Positions 1-8,500 of a stretch of DNA of 14,331 nt are shown piece after piece; position 1 is the stretch's first letter, and every line of letters starts with the position of its first letter. The notes beneath the pieces are model-generated. The model was not told where the DNA came from. It made no database searches and saw nothing but the letters and a program-made list of their open reading frames with translations. The stretch is from Lachnospiraceae bacterium UBA7086 (GTDB lineage: Bacteria > Bacillota > Clostridia > Lachnospirales > Lachnospiraceae): assembly GCA_002492525.1 (NCBI GenBank), contig DKZA01000049.1, positions 1-14,331 of the forward strand. Direction: 5' to 3'. The translations under genes and the position numbers were made by a program.

Positions 1-648
1 ATTCCTTACTTGACACAAGCAGATCTGTATATTTATCATATGTGGGATTATCAGACGCCTCTTTATGATATTATGGATGGGCTTAATCGGATAGTAAAAG
101 CAGGCAAAGCCCGTTATATCGGGATTTCCAACTGCTATGCCTATCAGCTTGCGAAAGCCAACGCTCTGGCGGAGAAAGAGGGATTTGCAAAGTTTGTATC
201 CATACAGGGACATTATAATCTGATCTTTCGGGAAGAAGAACGGGAAATGACGAAGCTTTGTGCGGAGGACAACATAGCCATGACACCCTACAGTGCGCTG
301 GCAGGCGGCCGGCTTTCCAAGAAGCCGGGAGAGACATCGAAACGGCTGGAAGAGGACAGTTATGCCAAAAGCAAATATGATGCCACTGCCGCTCCGGATG
401 GAGTCATCATTTCACGGGTGGCGAAGCTGGCGGAAGACAAAGGCGTGAGCATGACGGAGGTTTCTCTGGCATGGCTGCTTGCCAAAGTGACCTCTCCGGT
501 GGTGGGAGCCACGAAAATGCATCATATTGAAGGCGCCGCGAAGGCAGTTGATCTTGTTTTGAGCGAGGAGGAACTGGCCTGTCTTGAGGAGCCCTACGTG
601 CCCCATGCGTTGGTAGGTGTGATGGCAGAGAATAACAAACGCGGATAA
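1..648 (+). CDS. Aldo/keto reductase, C-terminal two thirds (5' end outside window)
   Basis: This is the C-terminal part of an aldo/keto reductase, an NAD(P)H-dependent cytosolic enzyme that reduces aldehydes and ketones. The frame is open from base 1, so the gene starts before the window. About 215 residues are visible against a usual 310-330, so roughly the first third, including the catalytic Asp, Tyr and Lys, is missing. Visible family marks are DLYIYHMWD, whose His (bases 37-39) is the usual active-site His, then KARYIGISNC, the strand-end QGHYNLIFREEE, and the cofactor-phosphate segment SPVVGATKMHHIEGA near the C terminus. The substrate cannot be told. It ends at TAA 646-648, 28 bases before the response regulator, with no terminator between, so read-through into the two-component genes is possible. 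Family confidence is high; the specific reaction is unknown. Confidence 0.9.
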   Translation: MPYLTQADLYIYHMWDYQTPLYDIMDGLNRIVKAGKARYIGISNCYAYQLAKANALAEKEGFAKFVSIQGHYNLIFREEEREMTKLCAEDNIAMTPYSALAGGRLSKKPGETSKRLEEDSYAKSKYDATAAPDGVIISRVAKLAEDKGVSMTEVSLAWLLAKVTSPVVGATKMHHIEGAAKAVDLVLSEEELACLEEPYVPHALVGVMAENNKRG

Positions 649-676
649 GCGTAAACATTTCGGAATGGGGACTGCT

Positions 677-1375
677 ATGTACAGGATACTTGTAGTGGAG
701 GATGATGCGGTCATCGCGGGGCAGATTGGTAAATATCTGGAAAAATGGGGCTACGAGGTGGAAACTGTCAAAGATTTTGCGGATGTGATGGGACAGTTTG
801 CAGCCTATGAGCCCCAGCTTGTGCTGATGGATATCGGTCTGCCTTTTTATAATGGTTATTACTGGTGCGGGGAAATCCGTAAGATATCCCAGGTGCCGAT
901 TATCTTTATCTCTTCGGCAGCGGACAATATGAATGTGGTGATGGCGGTCAATATGGGCGGCGACGACTTTGTGACCAAGCCCTTTGATCTGGAGATTTTA
1001 CAGGCCAAAGTGCAGGCGCTTTTAAGACGGGCCTATGCCTTTACAGCGCCTGGGACAGTACTGGAATACCAGGGGATTCTGTTAAATATGACGGATATGT
1101 CACTTTCTTTCCGGAAAAAGGAGGAAAGTGTCTGCCGGATTGAACTGACGAAGAATGAGTTTCGTATCCTGCAGACACTCTTTGAAGCAGCGGGCGGCAT
1201 TGTCAGCCGGGACATGCTGATGAAGCGGCTGTGGGATGACGAGTGCTTTGTAGATGACAATACTCTTACGGTGAATATGAACCGGCTGCGCCGAAGGCTG
1301 GCAGAAATCGGACTCTGCGATTTTGTTCAGACCAAGAAAGGGGTAGGGTATTTTCTGGGACAGGCAGGAATTTGA
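677..1375 (+). CDS. Bce-type (OmpR-family) DNA-binding response regulator
   Basis: This is the response regulator of a two-component system, 232 residues from the chosen start. The N-terminal receiver domain shows the acidic pair in VVEDD, the phospho-acceptor Asp52 in LVLMDIGLP, Ser79/Ser80 in IFISSA and Lys101 in FVTKPF. The C-terminal OmpR-type winged helix runs from about residue 135, with LTKNEFRILQTL and NTLTVNMNRLRRRL, and ends at the wing GVGYFL. An ATG at 665 is also in frame but has no ribosome site; ATG 677 has GGGG (667-670) six bases upstream and starts directly with MYRILVVEDD, so 677 is preferred. It is followed almost at once by the kinase gene. Together with the downstream ATPase and permease it matches the BceR/VirR/BraR group, which induces peptide-resistance transporters. 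The likely target is the palindrome at 2437-2452. That regulatory link is inferred. Confidence 0.92.
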   Translation: MYRILVVEDDAVIAGQIGKYLEKWGYEVETVKDFADVMGQFAAYEPQLVLMDIGLPFYNGYYWCGEIRKISQVPIIFISSAADNMNVVMAVNMGGDDFVTKPFDLEILQAKVQALLRRAYAFTAPGTVLEYQGILLNMTDMSLSFRKKEESVCRIELTKNEFRILQTLFEAAGGIVSRDMLMKRLWDDECFVDDNTLTVNMNRLRRRLAEIGLCDFVQTKKGVGYFLGQAGI

Positions 1376-1392
1376 GCACGGGGGAGACGGCC

Positions 1393-2451
1393 ATGAATCA
1401 AAAGTTTTTCATACCGGCGGCATATCTGCGGGAGCGGATTGTCCCGGTTTCTTTCTATATTGTGGAAGCCCTTGTTTTTATGATGATTGCGGCATTGTAC
1501 GGCTATGGGGGCATGCTGCAAAATATGACGTATGCGCTGGGACTTGTGGCTTTTTTCGGCGGTTGTTATCTTCTATGGGATTATCTGAAATATGAGAAAA
1601 AGTACAAAACCCTGTCCCGGCTTTTGGCGGCGGAGGAACGAAGGGGCGGTCTGCCTCAGGCCACATTCGGCATCGAGCAGGTCTATCAGCAGATTATCGC
1701 GGCACAGGAGACGGAGAAGAAAACGCTGATTACACAGTTGGATGAGAAGCAGCAAAATATGGCAGACTATTATACCATGTGGACGCACCAGATTAAGATT
1801 CCTCTGGCAGCCATGGATCTGCTTTTGCAAAATGACGGTGAGGGGGCAGACGAGACACAGGGCCGGGATGTGAGCCGGCAGCTTCGGGAAGAGATTTTTA
1901 AAACGGGGCAATATGTGGATATGGCCCTTCATTATGCCAGAATGGAGAGTATTTCCGGAGATCTTTCTTTTGCCAGACTGGATGTGGGAGAGCTGGTGAA
2001 AGGAGCGCTTAAAAAGTATTGGATTCTCTTTTGCGGGGCAGGACTGAGACTGCATTTAGAAGAGTTTCATGCCCAGGTAGTCACGGATGGCAAGTGGTTT
2101 TCTTTTGTCATTGAGCAGGTTTTATCCAATGCCTTAAAGTATACGAAAGAGGGGGCTATTTCCATTTATGGAGCGGATGAGACGGGTGTTCGTGTTGAGG
2201 AAGCGTGCAGATATCTTATCATTGAGGATACAGGGATTGGAATCGAGGAGAGTGATCTGCCAAGGATTTTTGAGCGGGGATTTACCGGCTACAATGGCCG
2301 TATAGGGCATAAATCTACAGGAATCGGCCTGTATCTGTGCAGACAGATCATGGACAGGCTGGGGTTGGCCATTCGTGTGGAGTCTAAAAGGAATGAGGGT
2401 ACGAAGGTGTTTCTGGGTATCTCCCAGGAAGAAATCCTTACAAAAATGTAA
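1393..2451 (+). CDS. Bce-type intramembrane-sensing histidine kinase
   Basis: This is a membrane sensor kinase of 352 residues, partner of the regulator just upstream. Two membrane helices (about residues 17-37 and 46-65) are separated by only a few residues, so there is no extracellular sensor domain. This is the mark of intramembrane-sensing kinases, which in the Bce family receive their signal from the transporter. The phospho-acceptor His135 lies in MWTHQIKIPL. The ATPase domain has the N box around Asn246 (VLSNALKYT), the G1 box DTGIGI (279-284) and the G2 box STGIGLYLC (around 308-316). The frame is open from a TTG at 1372 that overlaps the regulator stop, but ATG 1393 has GGGGAG (1381-1386) six bases upstream and is preferred. 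The stop codon lies inside the palindrome proposed as the regulator's operator. Confidence 0.92.
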   Translation: MNQKFFIPAAYLRERIVPVSFYIVEALVFMMIAALYGYGGMLQNMTYALGLVAFFGGCYLLWDYLKYEKKYKTLSRLLAAEERRGGLPQATFGIEQVYQQIIAAQETEKKTLITQLDEKQQNMADYYTMWTHQIKIPLAAMDLLLQNDGEGADETQGRDVSRQLREEIFKTGQYVDMALHYARMESISGDLSFARLDVGELVKGALKKYWILFCGAGLRLHLEEFHAQVVTDGKWFSFVIEQVLSNALKYTKEGAISIYGADETGVRVEEACRYLIIEDTGIGIEESDLPRIFERGFTGYNGRIGHKSTGIGLYLCRQIMDRLGLAIRVESKRNEGTKVFLGISQEEILTKM

Positions 2452-2452
2452 G
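2437..2452. promoter_or_regulatory. Candidate BceR-type operator, perfect inverted repeat CTTACA-AAAA-TGTAAG
   Basis: A perfect 16-bp palindrome, CTTACA at 2437-2442 and TGTAAG at 2447-2452 around AAAA, covers the kinase stop codon. It contains TTACA-N4-TGTAA, which fits the TNACA-N4-TGTAA consensus that I recall for BceR-like regulators of Firmicutes. A further half-site TGTAAG lies at 2467-2472, exactly 20 bp (two helical turns) downstream, and could be part of a weaker second site. The position, about 65 bp upstream of the candidate -10 of the transporter genes, suits an activator. The palindrome is directly visible; regulator binding is inferred. Confidence 0.65.
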
Positions 2453-2460
2453 TTACGAAG

Positions 2461-2505
2461 AGGAAATGTAAGCCGGATGCATGGCTGGACATTTCCTTTT
2501 TGTTT
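2461..2505 (+). terminator. Rho-independent terminator after the two-component genes
   Basis: The arms AGGAAATGT (2461-2469) and ACATTTCCT (2489-2497) pair perfectly. An inner AGCC (2471-2474) pairs with GGCT (2483-2486) around an eight-base loop. The right arm runs into TTTTT (2497-2501) and then GTTT. This is a good intrinsic terminator for the reductase/regulator/kinase transcript and would separate it from the transporter genes. The right arm overlaps the -35 region of the candidate promoter for the ATPase gene. The same dyad could alternatively act as a DNA operator. Confidence 0.6.
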
Positions 2506-2515
2506 ATGATATAGG
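2486..2515 (+). promoter_or_regulatory. Candidate promoter of the transporter genes
   Basis: TGGACA (2486-2491) resembles a -35 box and TATAGG (2510-2515) a -10 box, with 18 bases between. A start near 2522 would give a leader of about 20 bases ending at the AGGAGG ribosome site at 2532-2537. The weak -10 suits an activated promoter, in keeping with the palindrome upstream. The match is imperfect and rests on spacing and context. Confidence 0.4.
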
Positions 2516-2543
2516 AAATAACATAATGAGCAGGAGGACGATT

Positions 2544-3347
2544 ATGTCATTATTAACGGTTAAAAATGTGAAGAAAGTATATACCACCCGTTTTGGCTCC
2601 GTCAAGGTGCAGGCTCTGAATGACGTGAACTTTTCCGTGGAGGAAGGGGAGTATGTGGCCATCATGGGAGAGTCCGGTTCCGGCAAGACTACGCTCTTAA
2701 ATATCCTGGCATCCCTGGATACGGCCACCAGCGGACAGGTATTGTTAAACGGACAGGAACTTTCCAAAGTCAGGCAGAGGGACTTGTGTGCGTTCAGGCG
2801 TGACCACCTGGGATTTGTTTTTCAGGACTTTAATCTGTTAGATACCATGTCTTTGCGGGATAATATATTCCTGCCTCTGGTGTTGGCGGGAGTGCCTTAC
2901 CGGGAGATGGAGGAGCGCCTGAAGCCCCTTTCTGACAAGCTTTCAATCAGCGATCTTCTGGATAAATATCCCTACGAAGTGTCAGGCGGACAGAAACAGC
3001 GGGCGGCAGTGTGCCGGGCACTGATCACGAAGCCGGATATGGTGCTGGCAGATGAACCCACGGGAGCGTTGGATTCCAGGGCATCCGGGAAACTGCTTCA
3101 TCTTTTTGGGCAGATCAATGGGGAGGGGCAGACGATTCTTATGGTGACCCACAGTATTCAGGCGGCGGCACATGCGGGACGGGTGCTTTTTATTAAAGAC
3201 GGCTGTGTGTTCCATCAGATTTACAGAGGCGGACATGACCGGGATGAAATGTATCGTATGATATCGGATGCCCTGACCGTGATGCAGGCCAGGCAGAATC
3301 AGGGATATGAGACGGAGGACGAGATGTTCCGGGAGAAACAGGCATAA
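2544..3347 (+). CDS. Bce-type peptide-resistance ABC transporter, ATP-binding subunit
   Basis: This is the ATPase subunit of a MacB/LolD-like type VII ABC transporter, 267 residues, acting on the inner face of the membrane with the permease encoded next. In order it shows Walker A GESGSGKTT (42-50), the Q loop with Gln94 (FVFQDFNLL), the signature VSGGQKQR (146-153), Walker B VLADEPTGALD with catalytic Glu171, and the switch His203 in MVTHS. In the Bce family this pair frees cell-wall lipid intermediates from bacitracin or lantibiotic-type peptides and passes the flux signal to the kinase; the substrate here is unknown. Start ATG 2544 has AGGAGG (2532-2537) six bases upstream. The upstream in-frame ATG at 2481 lies inside the terminator hairpin and is rejected. 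The stop is 20 bases before the permease gene, so the two are co-transcribed. Confidence 0.93.
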   Translation: MSLLTVKNVKKVYTTRFGSVKVQALNDVNFSVEEGEYVAIMGESGSGKTTLLNILASLDTATSGQVLLNGQELSKVRQRDLCAFRRDHLGFVFQDFNLLDTMSLRDNIFLPLVLAGVPYREMEERLKPLSDKLSISDLLDKYPYEVSGGQKQRAAVCRALITKPDMVLADEPTGALDSRASGKLLHLFGQINGEGQTILMVTHSIQAAAHAGRVLFIKDGCVFHQIYRGGHDRDEMYRMISDALTVMQARQNQGYETEDEMFREKQA

Positions 3348-3367
3348 AACCGGAAGGAGAGAGAAGC

Positions 3368-5374
3368 ATGAACAAAATGAAATTATTGCCCAGGATGGCT
3401 TACCGAGGGGTACGGCAGAATAAACAGGTATACAGGCCTTACTTGATGGCGTGCGTTTTTTCTGTATTCAGTTATTACCTGTTTTCGTCCCTTCTGCACA
3501 ATGATCTGATGGAGAGACTGCCTAAGGCGGCTTATGCCTGGATGATGTTAAGCATTGGGAAAGGGCTGCTTTCCATTATTCTGTTGCTGTTTCTGCTTTA
3601 TGCAGGCAGCTTTTTACAAAAGAGACGCAAGCGGGAACTTGGATTATACAGTCTTCTGGGACTGGAGCGGAAACATATCGGCATTATGCTGTTATGGGAA
3701 AATGCAGGTTTATATGCGGTCAGTGTATCCGTGGGGATTCTATTGGGATTTGTACTCAATAAGCTGATGTTTCTGCTGTTACTGCGCATGTCGCAGCTGA
3801 ATGTGGAGGTGGCGTTTTACTTTTCTTTGGAAGCAGTCTTAGAGACGCTTCGGTATTTTGCGCTTGTCTTTCTCTGTGTTTATGTGAGGGGGCTTATGAG
3901 TTTCTATCGGTTGAAACCAACGGAACTCATGGCGGAGAGCAAAAAGGGGGAGAAGGAAGTAAAGCGGATCTGGCTATGGTCTGCGGCAGGGGTCATTCTG
4001 CTGGTGTGGGGGTATTATATTTCCGTTACCAGCAGGCTGGACAGCATGATCTTTACGGACTTTTTCCTGGCAGTCTTCCTGGTGGTCATAGGCACATATT
4101 TTCTGTTTACTTCGGGAAGCGTGGCTTTTCTAAGATTCTTAAAGGCCAGAAAAAGCATTTACTACAGGCCGGCCAACCAGGTGACGATCTCCGGCATGTT
4201 GTACCGGATGAAAAAGAACGCGGCGGGATTGTCCAATATCTGTATTTTCTCCACCATGCTTCTGATCACATTGACCTGTACGGTTACTTTATGGACGGGT
4301 ATGGATCAGATTGCGTACTATGATTATCCTTACGATGTGCAGGCGGCCTATTCGGAGCACAGTGATGTGACAGAGAAAGCAGGCAAAAAGGCGCAGGAGC
4401 TTTCCGTAAAATATGGACAGGAGATAGACAGGCTGGATTGCTACAATGTCATGGAACTTGTCTGCGGCAGAGCGGAGGGAAGCAACAGCTTTCTATCTGC
4501 CGGAGACTTTGCCTTTGCCGACCAGTATGCCGTGACGCTTTTGACGCTGGATGACTACAACAGACTGGAAGGGCAGGATACATGCCTGGAAGAGGATCAG
4601 GTGCTCTTGTATTCTACGGGAACAGCATTTGGTTTCGATAAAGTGAACTTTATGGGTGTGGAAGCATCCGTTAAGGAGGAACCGGAGAGAATTTATCCCT
4701 ATCCGCAGGCGAAGAACAGAATGTTTAACTTTACTTCCCAGTATGTGATGGTGGTAAAGGATGAGGAGGCGCTGACCAGGTTTGCAACGGCCTGGGCACA
4801 AGTAAACGGCGTGACAGATTTGGAGGATTTTCTGCACAGAGGCGTGCGCCATCTGTGTCTTAAGCTTGCGGGAAAAGAGTCCCAAAGAGGAGCATTTGCA
4901 GAAGAATGGTCAAAGTGGTGTCAGGGACAGCAGGACTTTCTGTGGATTAAAGATGGTCTGGCGGGAAGAGAGGAAGACCGATCCATGAACGGCGGTCTGC
5001 TTTTTATCGGTATGGTATTCGGCATCCTGTTCTTTATGTGCCTGTTACTCATCATGTACTTTAAGCAGGTTTCGGAGGGGTATGAGGATCAGAACAGCTT
5101 TGAGATCATGCAGAAGGTGGGCATGAGTGATGCGGAGATCAAAGGAACGATACGTAGACAGATTCTGTTAGTATTTTTCCTGCCCCTTGCGGGTGCTCTT
5201 CTGCACACGGCAGCAGGACTGGTGATGGTTAACGGCCTTCTGGCGGCGTTGCGGTTCTTTGATACCGGACTGTTGATCCGCTGCTGTGCGGGCGTGGCGG
5301 GGGCTGTGGCGCTTCTGTATGCGGGCAGCTACCTGATGACGGCACAGACTTATTACCGGATTGTGAAGAGGTGA
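3368..5374 (+). CDS. Bce-type peptide-resistance ABC transporter permease (FtsX-like, ten helices)
   Basis: This is a 668-residue permease, the usual length for BceB. Hydrophobic segments indicate ten membrane helices: six before about residue 260, the seventh near 288-310, then a large extracytoplasmic domain of about 225 residues (roughly 312-538), and three more helices at the C terminus (from about 541, 600 and 640). One big domain between helices 7 and 8 is the mark of BceB-type permeases and is where peptide specificity and signalling to the kinase reside in characterised members. FtsX-type folds cover helices 2-4 and 8-10. Start ATG 3368 has AAGGAG (3354-3359) eight bases upstream. It follows the ATPase gene directly and is closed by a terminator just after the stop. 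The resistance role is family knowledge; which peptide it handles cannot be read from sequence. Confidence 0.92.
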   Translation: MNKMKLLPRMAYRGVRQNKQVYRPYLMACVFSVFSYYLFSSLLHNDLMERLPKAAYAWMMLSIGKGLLSIILLLFLLYAGSFLQKRRKRELGLYSLLGLERKHIGIMLLWENAGLYAVSVSVGILLGFVLNKLMFLLLLRMSQLNVEVAFYFSLEAVLETLRYFALVFLCVYVRGLMSFYRLKPTELMAESKKGEKEVKRIWLWSAAGVILLVWGYYISVTSRLDSMIFTDFFLAVFLVVIGTYFLFTSGSVAFLRFLKARKSIYYRPANQVTISGMLYRMKKNAAGLSNICIFSTMLLITLTCTVTLWTGMDQIAYYDYPYDVQAAYSEHSDVTEKAGKKAQELSVKYGQEIDRLDCYNVMELVCGRAEGSNSFLSAGDFAFADQYAVTLLTLDDYNRLEGQDTCLEEDQVLLYSTGTAFGFDKVNFMGVEASVKEEPERIYPYPQAKNRMFNFTSQYVMVVKDEEALTRFATAWAQVNGVTDLEDFLHRGVRHLCLKLAGKESQRGAFAEEWSKWCQGQQDFLWIKDGLAGREEDRSMNGGLLFIGMVFGILFFMCLLLIMYFKQVSEGYEDQNSFEIMQKVGMSDAEIKGTIRRQILLVFFLPLAGALLHTAAGLVMVNGLLAALRFFDTGLLIRCCAGVAGAVALLYAGSYLMTAQTYYRIVKR

Positions 5375-5375
5375 G

Positions 5376-5421
5376 AAAAAGCCCCCGGACGGCACAGAAC
5401 AGGCGCAAGGGGGCTCCTTTT
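5376..5421 (+). terminator. Terminator after the permease gene
   Basis: AGCCCCC (5380-5386) pairs with GGGGGCT (5409-5415), a seven-pair G+C-rich stem with a 22-base loop. It is preceded by five A and followed by CCTTTT. It lies two to six bases after the permease stop. The T tract is short and interrupted by CC, so strength is moderate, but position and form fit an intrinsic terminator. Confidence 0.65.
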
Positions 5422-5495
5422 ATGCAAATATGCAAAGTATGCCGGAAAAAAAGCAATCCACACCGATTCGCTAGAAAGATCAGGCCTTTTGTGTC

Positions 5496-5501
5496 TATAA
5501 T
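5496..5501 (+). promoter_or_regulatory. Candidate -10 box of the adhesin-sortase gene
   Basis: A perfect TATAAT lies 60 bases before the chosen start codon, between the terminator of the upstream genes and this gene, where a promoter is needed. No good -35 box is seen 16-18 bases upstream (AGAAAG at 5473-5478 is the 17-bp position). TG at 5492-5493 is one base off an extended -10. The gene may therefore need an activator. The rest of 5422-5561 shows nothing else I can name. Confidence 0.45.
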
Positions 5502-5561
5502 AGCATAGCCGATAACAAAATGAATGGATTCAGATATGAAACGGCTTACAGGAGGCATAAG

Positions 5562-8500
5562 ATGGAGGAACAAAGGGCGTGGATAAATTCAAGGAGGAAA
5601 AGGCATCTGCGTATATTGGCGGCATTGCTCGGCCTTTGTGTAATGATTGCGGCCTGTCCTGATATTTTGACAGGTTTTTTGGTTTTTGCCGCGGAAGAGC
5701 AGCCGCTTCCTGATACCCAGGAGTCAGTCGTGACAGAGAGGCCTCAGGTATCCGGGAATACGGTGGACAATGACGACGATACAGAGGAAACATATCAGCT
5801 TACGGAAACTTTGCCGGAAGGGGATGAGCCGGCGGAGGATGCATCTTTACCGGAGACTGCCGTGACGGTAACAAAAGAAGATCAGGATGAGGATTGGACA
5901 GCCGGTCAGGTACATTCGGAAATGGAACAGATGCCGGAGGCAGCGTATAGTGCACGGGCCGGGGATCCGGAGGCAGTATGGCAGGGCATAGCCCCGGATG
6001 GAAGCGAGCAGGTTTACGCCGGTTCTTTTAAAGATGCGGTAGGAAATGTGAAGGCAGGCGGAATGATTGCCCTGTTGACTGACGTTCTGGTGGAGGATAC
6101 GACGGTCATTTCAAAATCCATGACCATAACCTCCTATGATTCTGATAAGATCTGCACCATCAAAAGCACTTCTGATACCAACGATGGAAAAGAGAGAGGG
6201 AGAATCTTTACTGTTCAAACCGACGCTTCCTTCAATCTTGGGAATATCATTCTGGACGGCGGGAAAAATGAGGGTGTCATTGGTTATCATCCGCTGATTC
6301 TGGTGGATAACAGCAATAAAAGTTACGGCTCTGGTGCCGGCATGAATCTGGGTCCGGGCACTATATTGCAGAATACGGAAAATGCAGATGCAAGTCTGGG
6401 CGGCGGTGCCGTCAATATCAGGGGCGGGCTGGTCAGGTTATACCCGGACGCTGTGATCAGGAACTGTAAAGCGGTTCATGGCGGCGGGGTATATATTAAC
6501 AAAAAATCTAATAAGCCTATGGCGGCCTTTCAGATGGGCGGCGGCAGCATTGAGAAGTGTGAAGCAAAAGACGGCGGCGGTGTTTATATAAATATCGGGA
6601 CGTTTCAGATGAGCAGTGGCGCAATCAGCGATAATCGTGCCACGGGGCAGAACAGTGAAGCGGAAACCAGACGTCATGGCGGCGGTGGTATTTATATAGC
6701 CGGAGAGGTGAAACTGGCGGCGGCTCAGATCGGGGGTGGAACAATCGCAGGGAACCGGGCGAGCAATGGCGGCGGCATATTGCTGCAGGGCGCATATGCA
6801 CAGCTTTCGCTGCAGGGCGGTACGGTGAAAGGCAATGAGGCGAATGACGGCGCCGGTATTTCTGTAATCTTCGGGAATCTGAAACTCTACGGCGGTACGG
6901 TTACGGGTAATAAAGCAGAGGTTCACGGGGGCGGCGTTTTAAATGCAGGTGGAGATAGACAGGGCCTGATCGAATTACAGGGGAATCCCAGGGTGTATGG
7001 CAATACCTCCGGAAGTACCGTAGACCGCTTTGATAATCTGTATCTGGACGGCAATACGGACAGTGGAACGGACATTACGTCACCAATCGTGCTGGTGGGG
7101 GCACTTACGGATGGCGTGCAGCTTGGATTGTCCCGCTGGGTTTGTCCCGATGACGGTGACCATCCTTCCAGGGATATGATCGTGTCGGCCAAAGAGGTGG
7201 CAGAGGTAAGTTCAATCTATACCATGAAAAAAGCCGATTATGACAGGCTGGTGCAGACGATGGAGGAGGAGAACAAACAACTGTATGCGGACAATATGGA
7301 TCGATACGCATTTGTTCAATATGGGGGAAAGATTGTAATGATACTTTCGGTGGATATTGCGCTGGATAAGGAAAAACTGCTGTTTAAGGGGGCTGATGAA
7401 AAGGGTAAACTTAAGGCGACGGTGACGCCAGATAATGCGCTGATCAAGGATGTTACATGGAAATCTTCTGACGAAAGTGTGGCTGTGGTAGATGAGAACG
7501 GTGTCGTTACGGCCGTGGGAGAAGGCGAGGCGGATATCACGGCAACCACGGTATCGCCCTATCAGGCGACCGCATCCTGCCGCGTGAAAGTGGCGCCCTT
7601 TTATCAGGTGACGACCAGAGCAGAGCATGGAGGAATTACCTATGAACCGAAAGATCCGCTGTATGAGAATGAACGGATTTACATAAAAATAGTTGCAGAT
7701 AATGGATATCAGATGGTAGAGGGTTCTCTCAGAGCCTTTAAGACAGGAGATGAGTCCAAGGAGGTTACGATTCAGGAAAACAATACCTTTGTCATGCCTG
7801 ACTATGATGTGACGGTCACGGCGGAATTTGAACCGGTCAAATCTTCCGGCGGCGAGGAGACGAGCGGCGGAAAGGACAAAGAGGAAAATAAAGAGAATGA
7901 AAATGAGAATGAAAATGGGAATGAAAATGGGAATGAAAAGGAGGAGGAAGAGCCGGGTTCTCCTTTGACTGGAGCCGTCATGAAACAGGATGGGAACAGG
8001 CCCCTTGTGTCAGTAAAAGGACAGAGTGCGGAGGCATCCGGCAGCATTGATGCAGACGGCGCGGATGCGTCAGACAATAGGAAGACAGGCGTTTTGAATC
8101 CCCAGACCGGAAACAACATGCCGGTATGGTATATGCTGGCGGCTGTATCTCTCATAGGGCTTCTGTTTCTGGGCGTTCTGGTGTATTCCTGGATGAAAAT
8201 CCGTGCGTACCAGGCGGATTTAAGGAGCGGCACCGAAGAACTGGAAGAGATCATTGTCAAGGCGGGGATTGCAGAAGAAACAGCGGATGACGATATCCCG
8301 GCGGAACGGGATGAGCAGACCAGCAGCCTGCCGATTGAGTTTGGAACGATTGATTTTGAGGCGCTGTCGGAAATCAATGAGGATATAAAGGGATGGATTG
8401 TATGTAATGGCTGTATCGTGAATAATCCCGTTGTGCAGACGCAGGATAATTCTTACTATCTGCAGCGTTCTTTTATGAGGAAGGAAAATCGTGCAGGGTG

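Noticed and set aside
2481..2543. ATG at 2481 as start of the ABC ATPase gene
   Set aside because: It lies inside the terminator hairpin and has no ribosome site. ATG 2544 has AGGAGG at ideal spacing and matches the usual N terminus of the family.
5646..5657. Lipobox-like IAAC (residues 29-32) in the adhesin N terminus
   Set aside because: The hydrophobic stretch continues well past the Cys and ends at a normal VFAA cleavage context, so a standard signal peptide is more likely. The lipoprotein option is only noted.
6438..6926. Minus-strand open frame of 162 residues over the beta-helix region
   Set aside because: The amino-acid pattern (Ala/Thr/Ile blocks) mirrors the GGC-rich repeats of the real gene, with no family features.
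6399..6953. Recurring GGCGGCGG blocks as a possible CRISPR or DNA-level repeat array
   Set aside because: Spacing is irregular, units are diverged, and all lie in frame as glycine turns of a beta-helix protein.
7802..8377. Minus-strand open frame of 191 residues, Ser/Phe rich
   Set aside because: It is a shadow of the adhesin-sortase gene: low complexity mirrors the Glu/Asn and Ser/Ala linker codons, and it has no ribosome site or recognisable domain.
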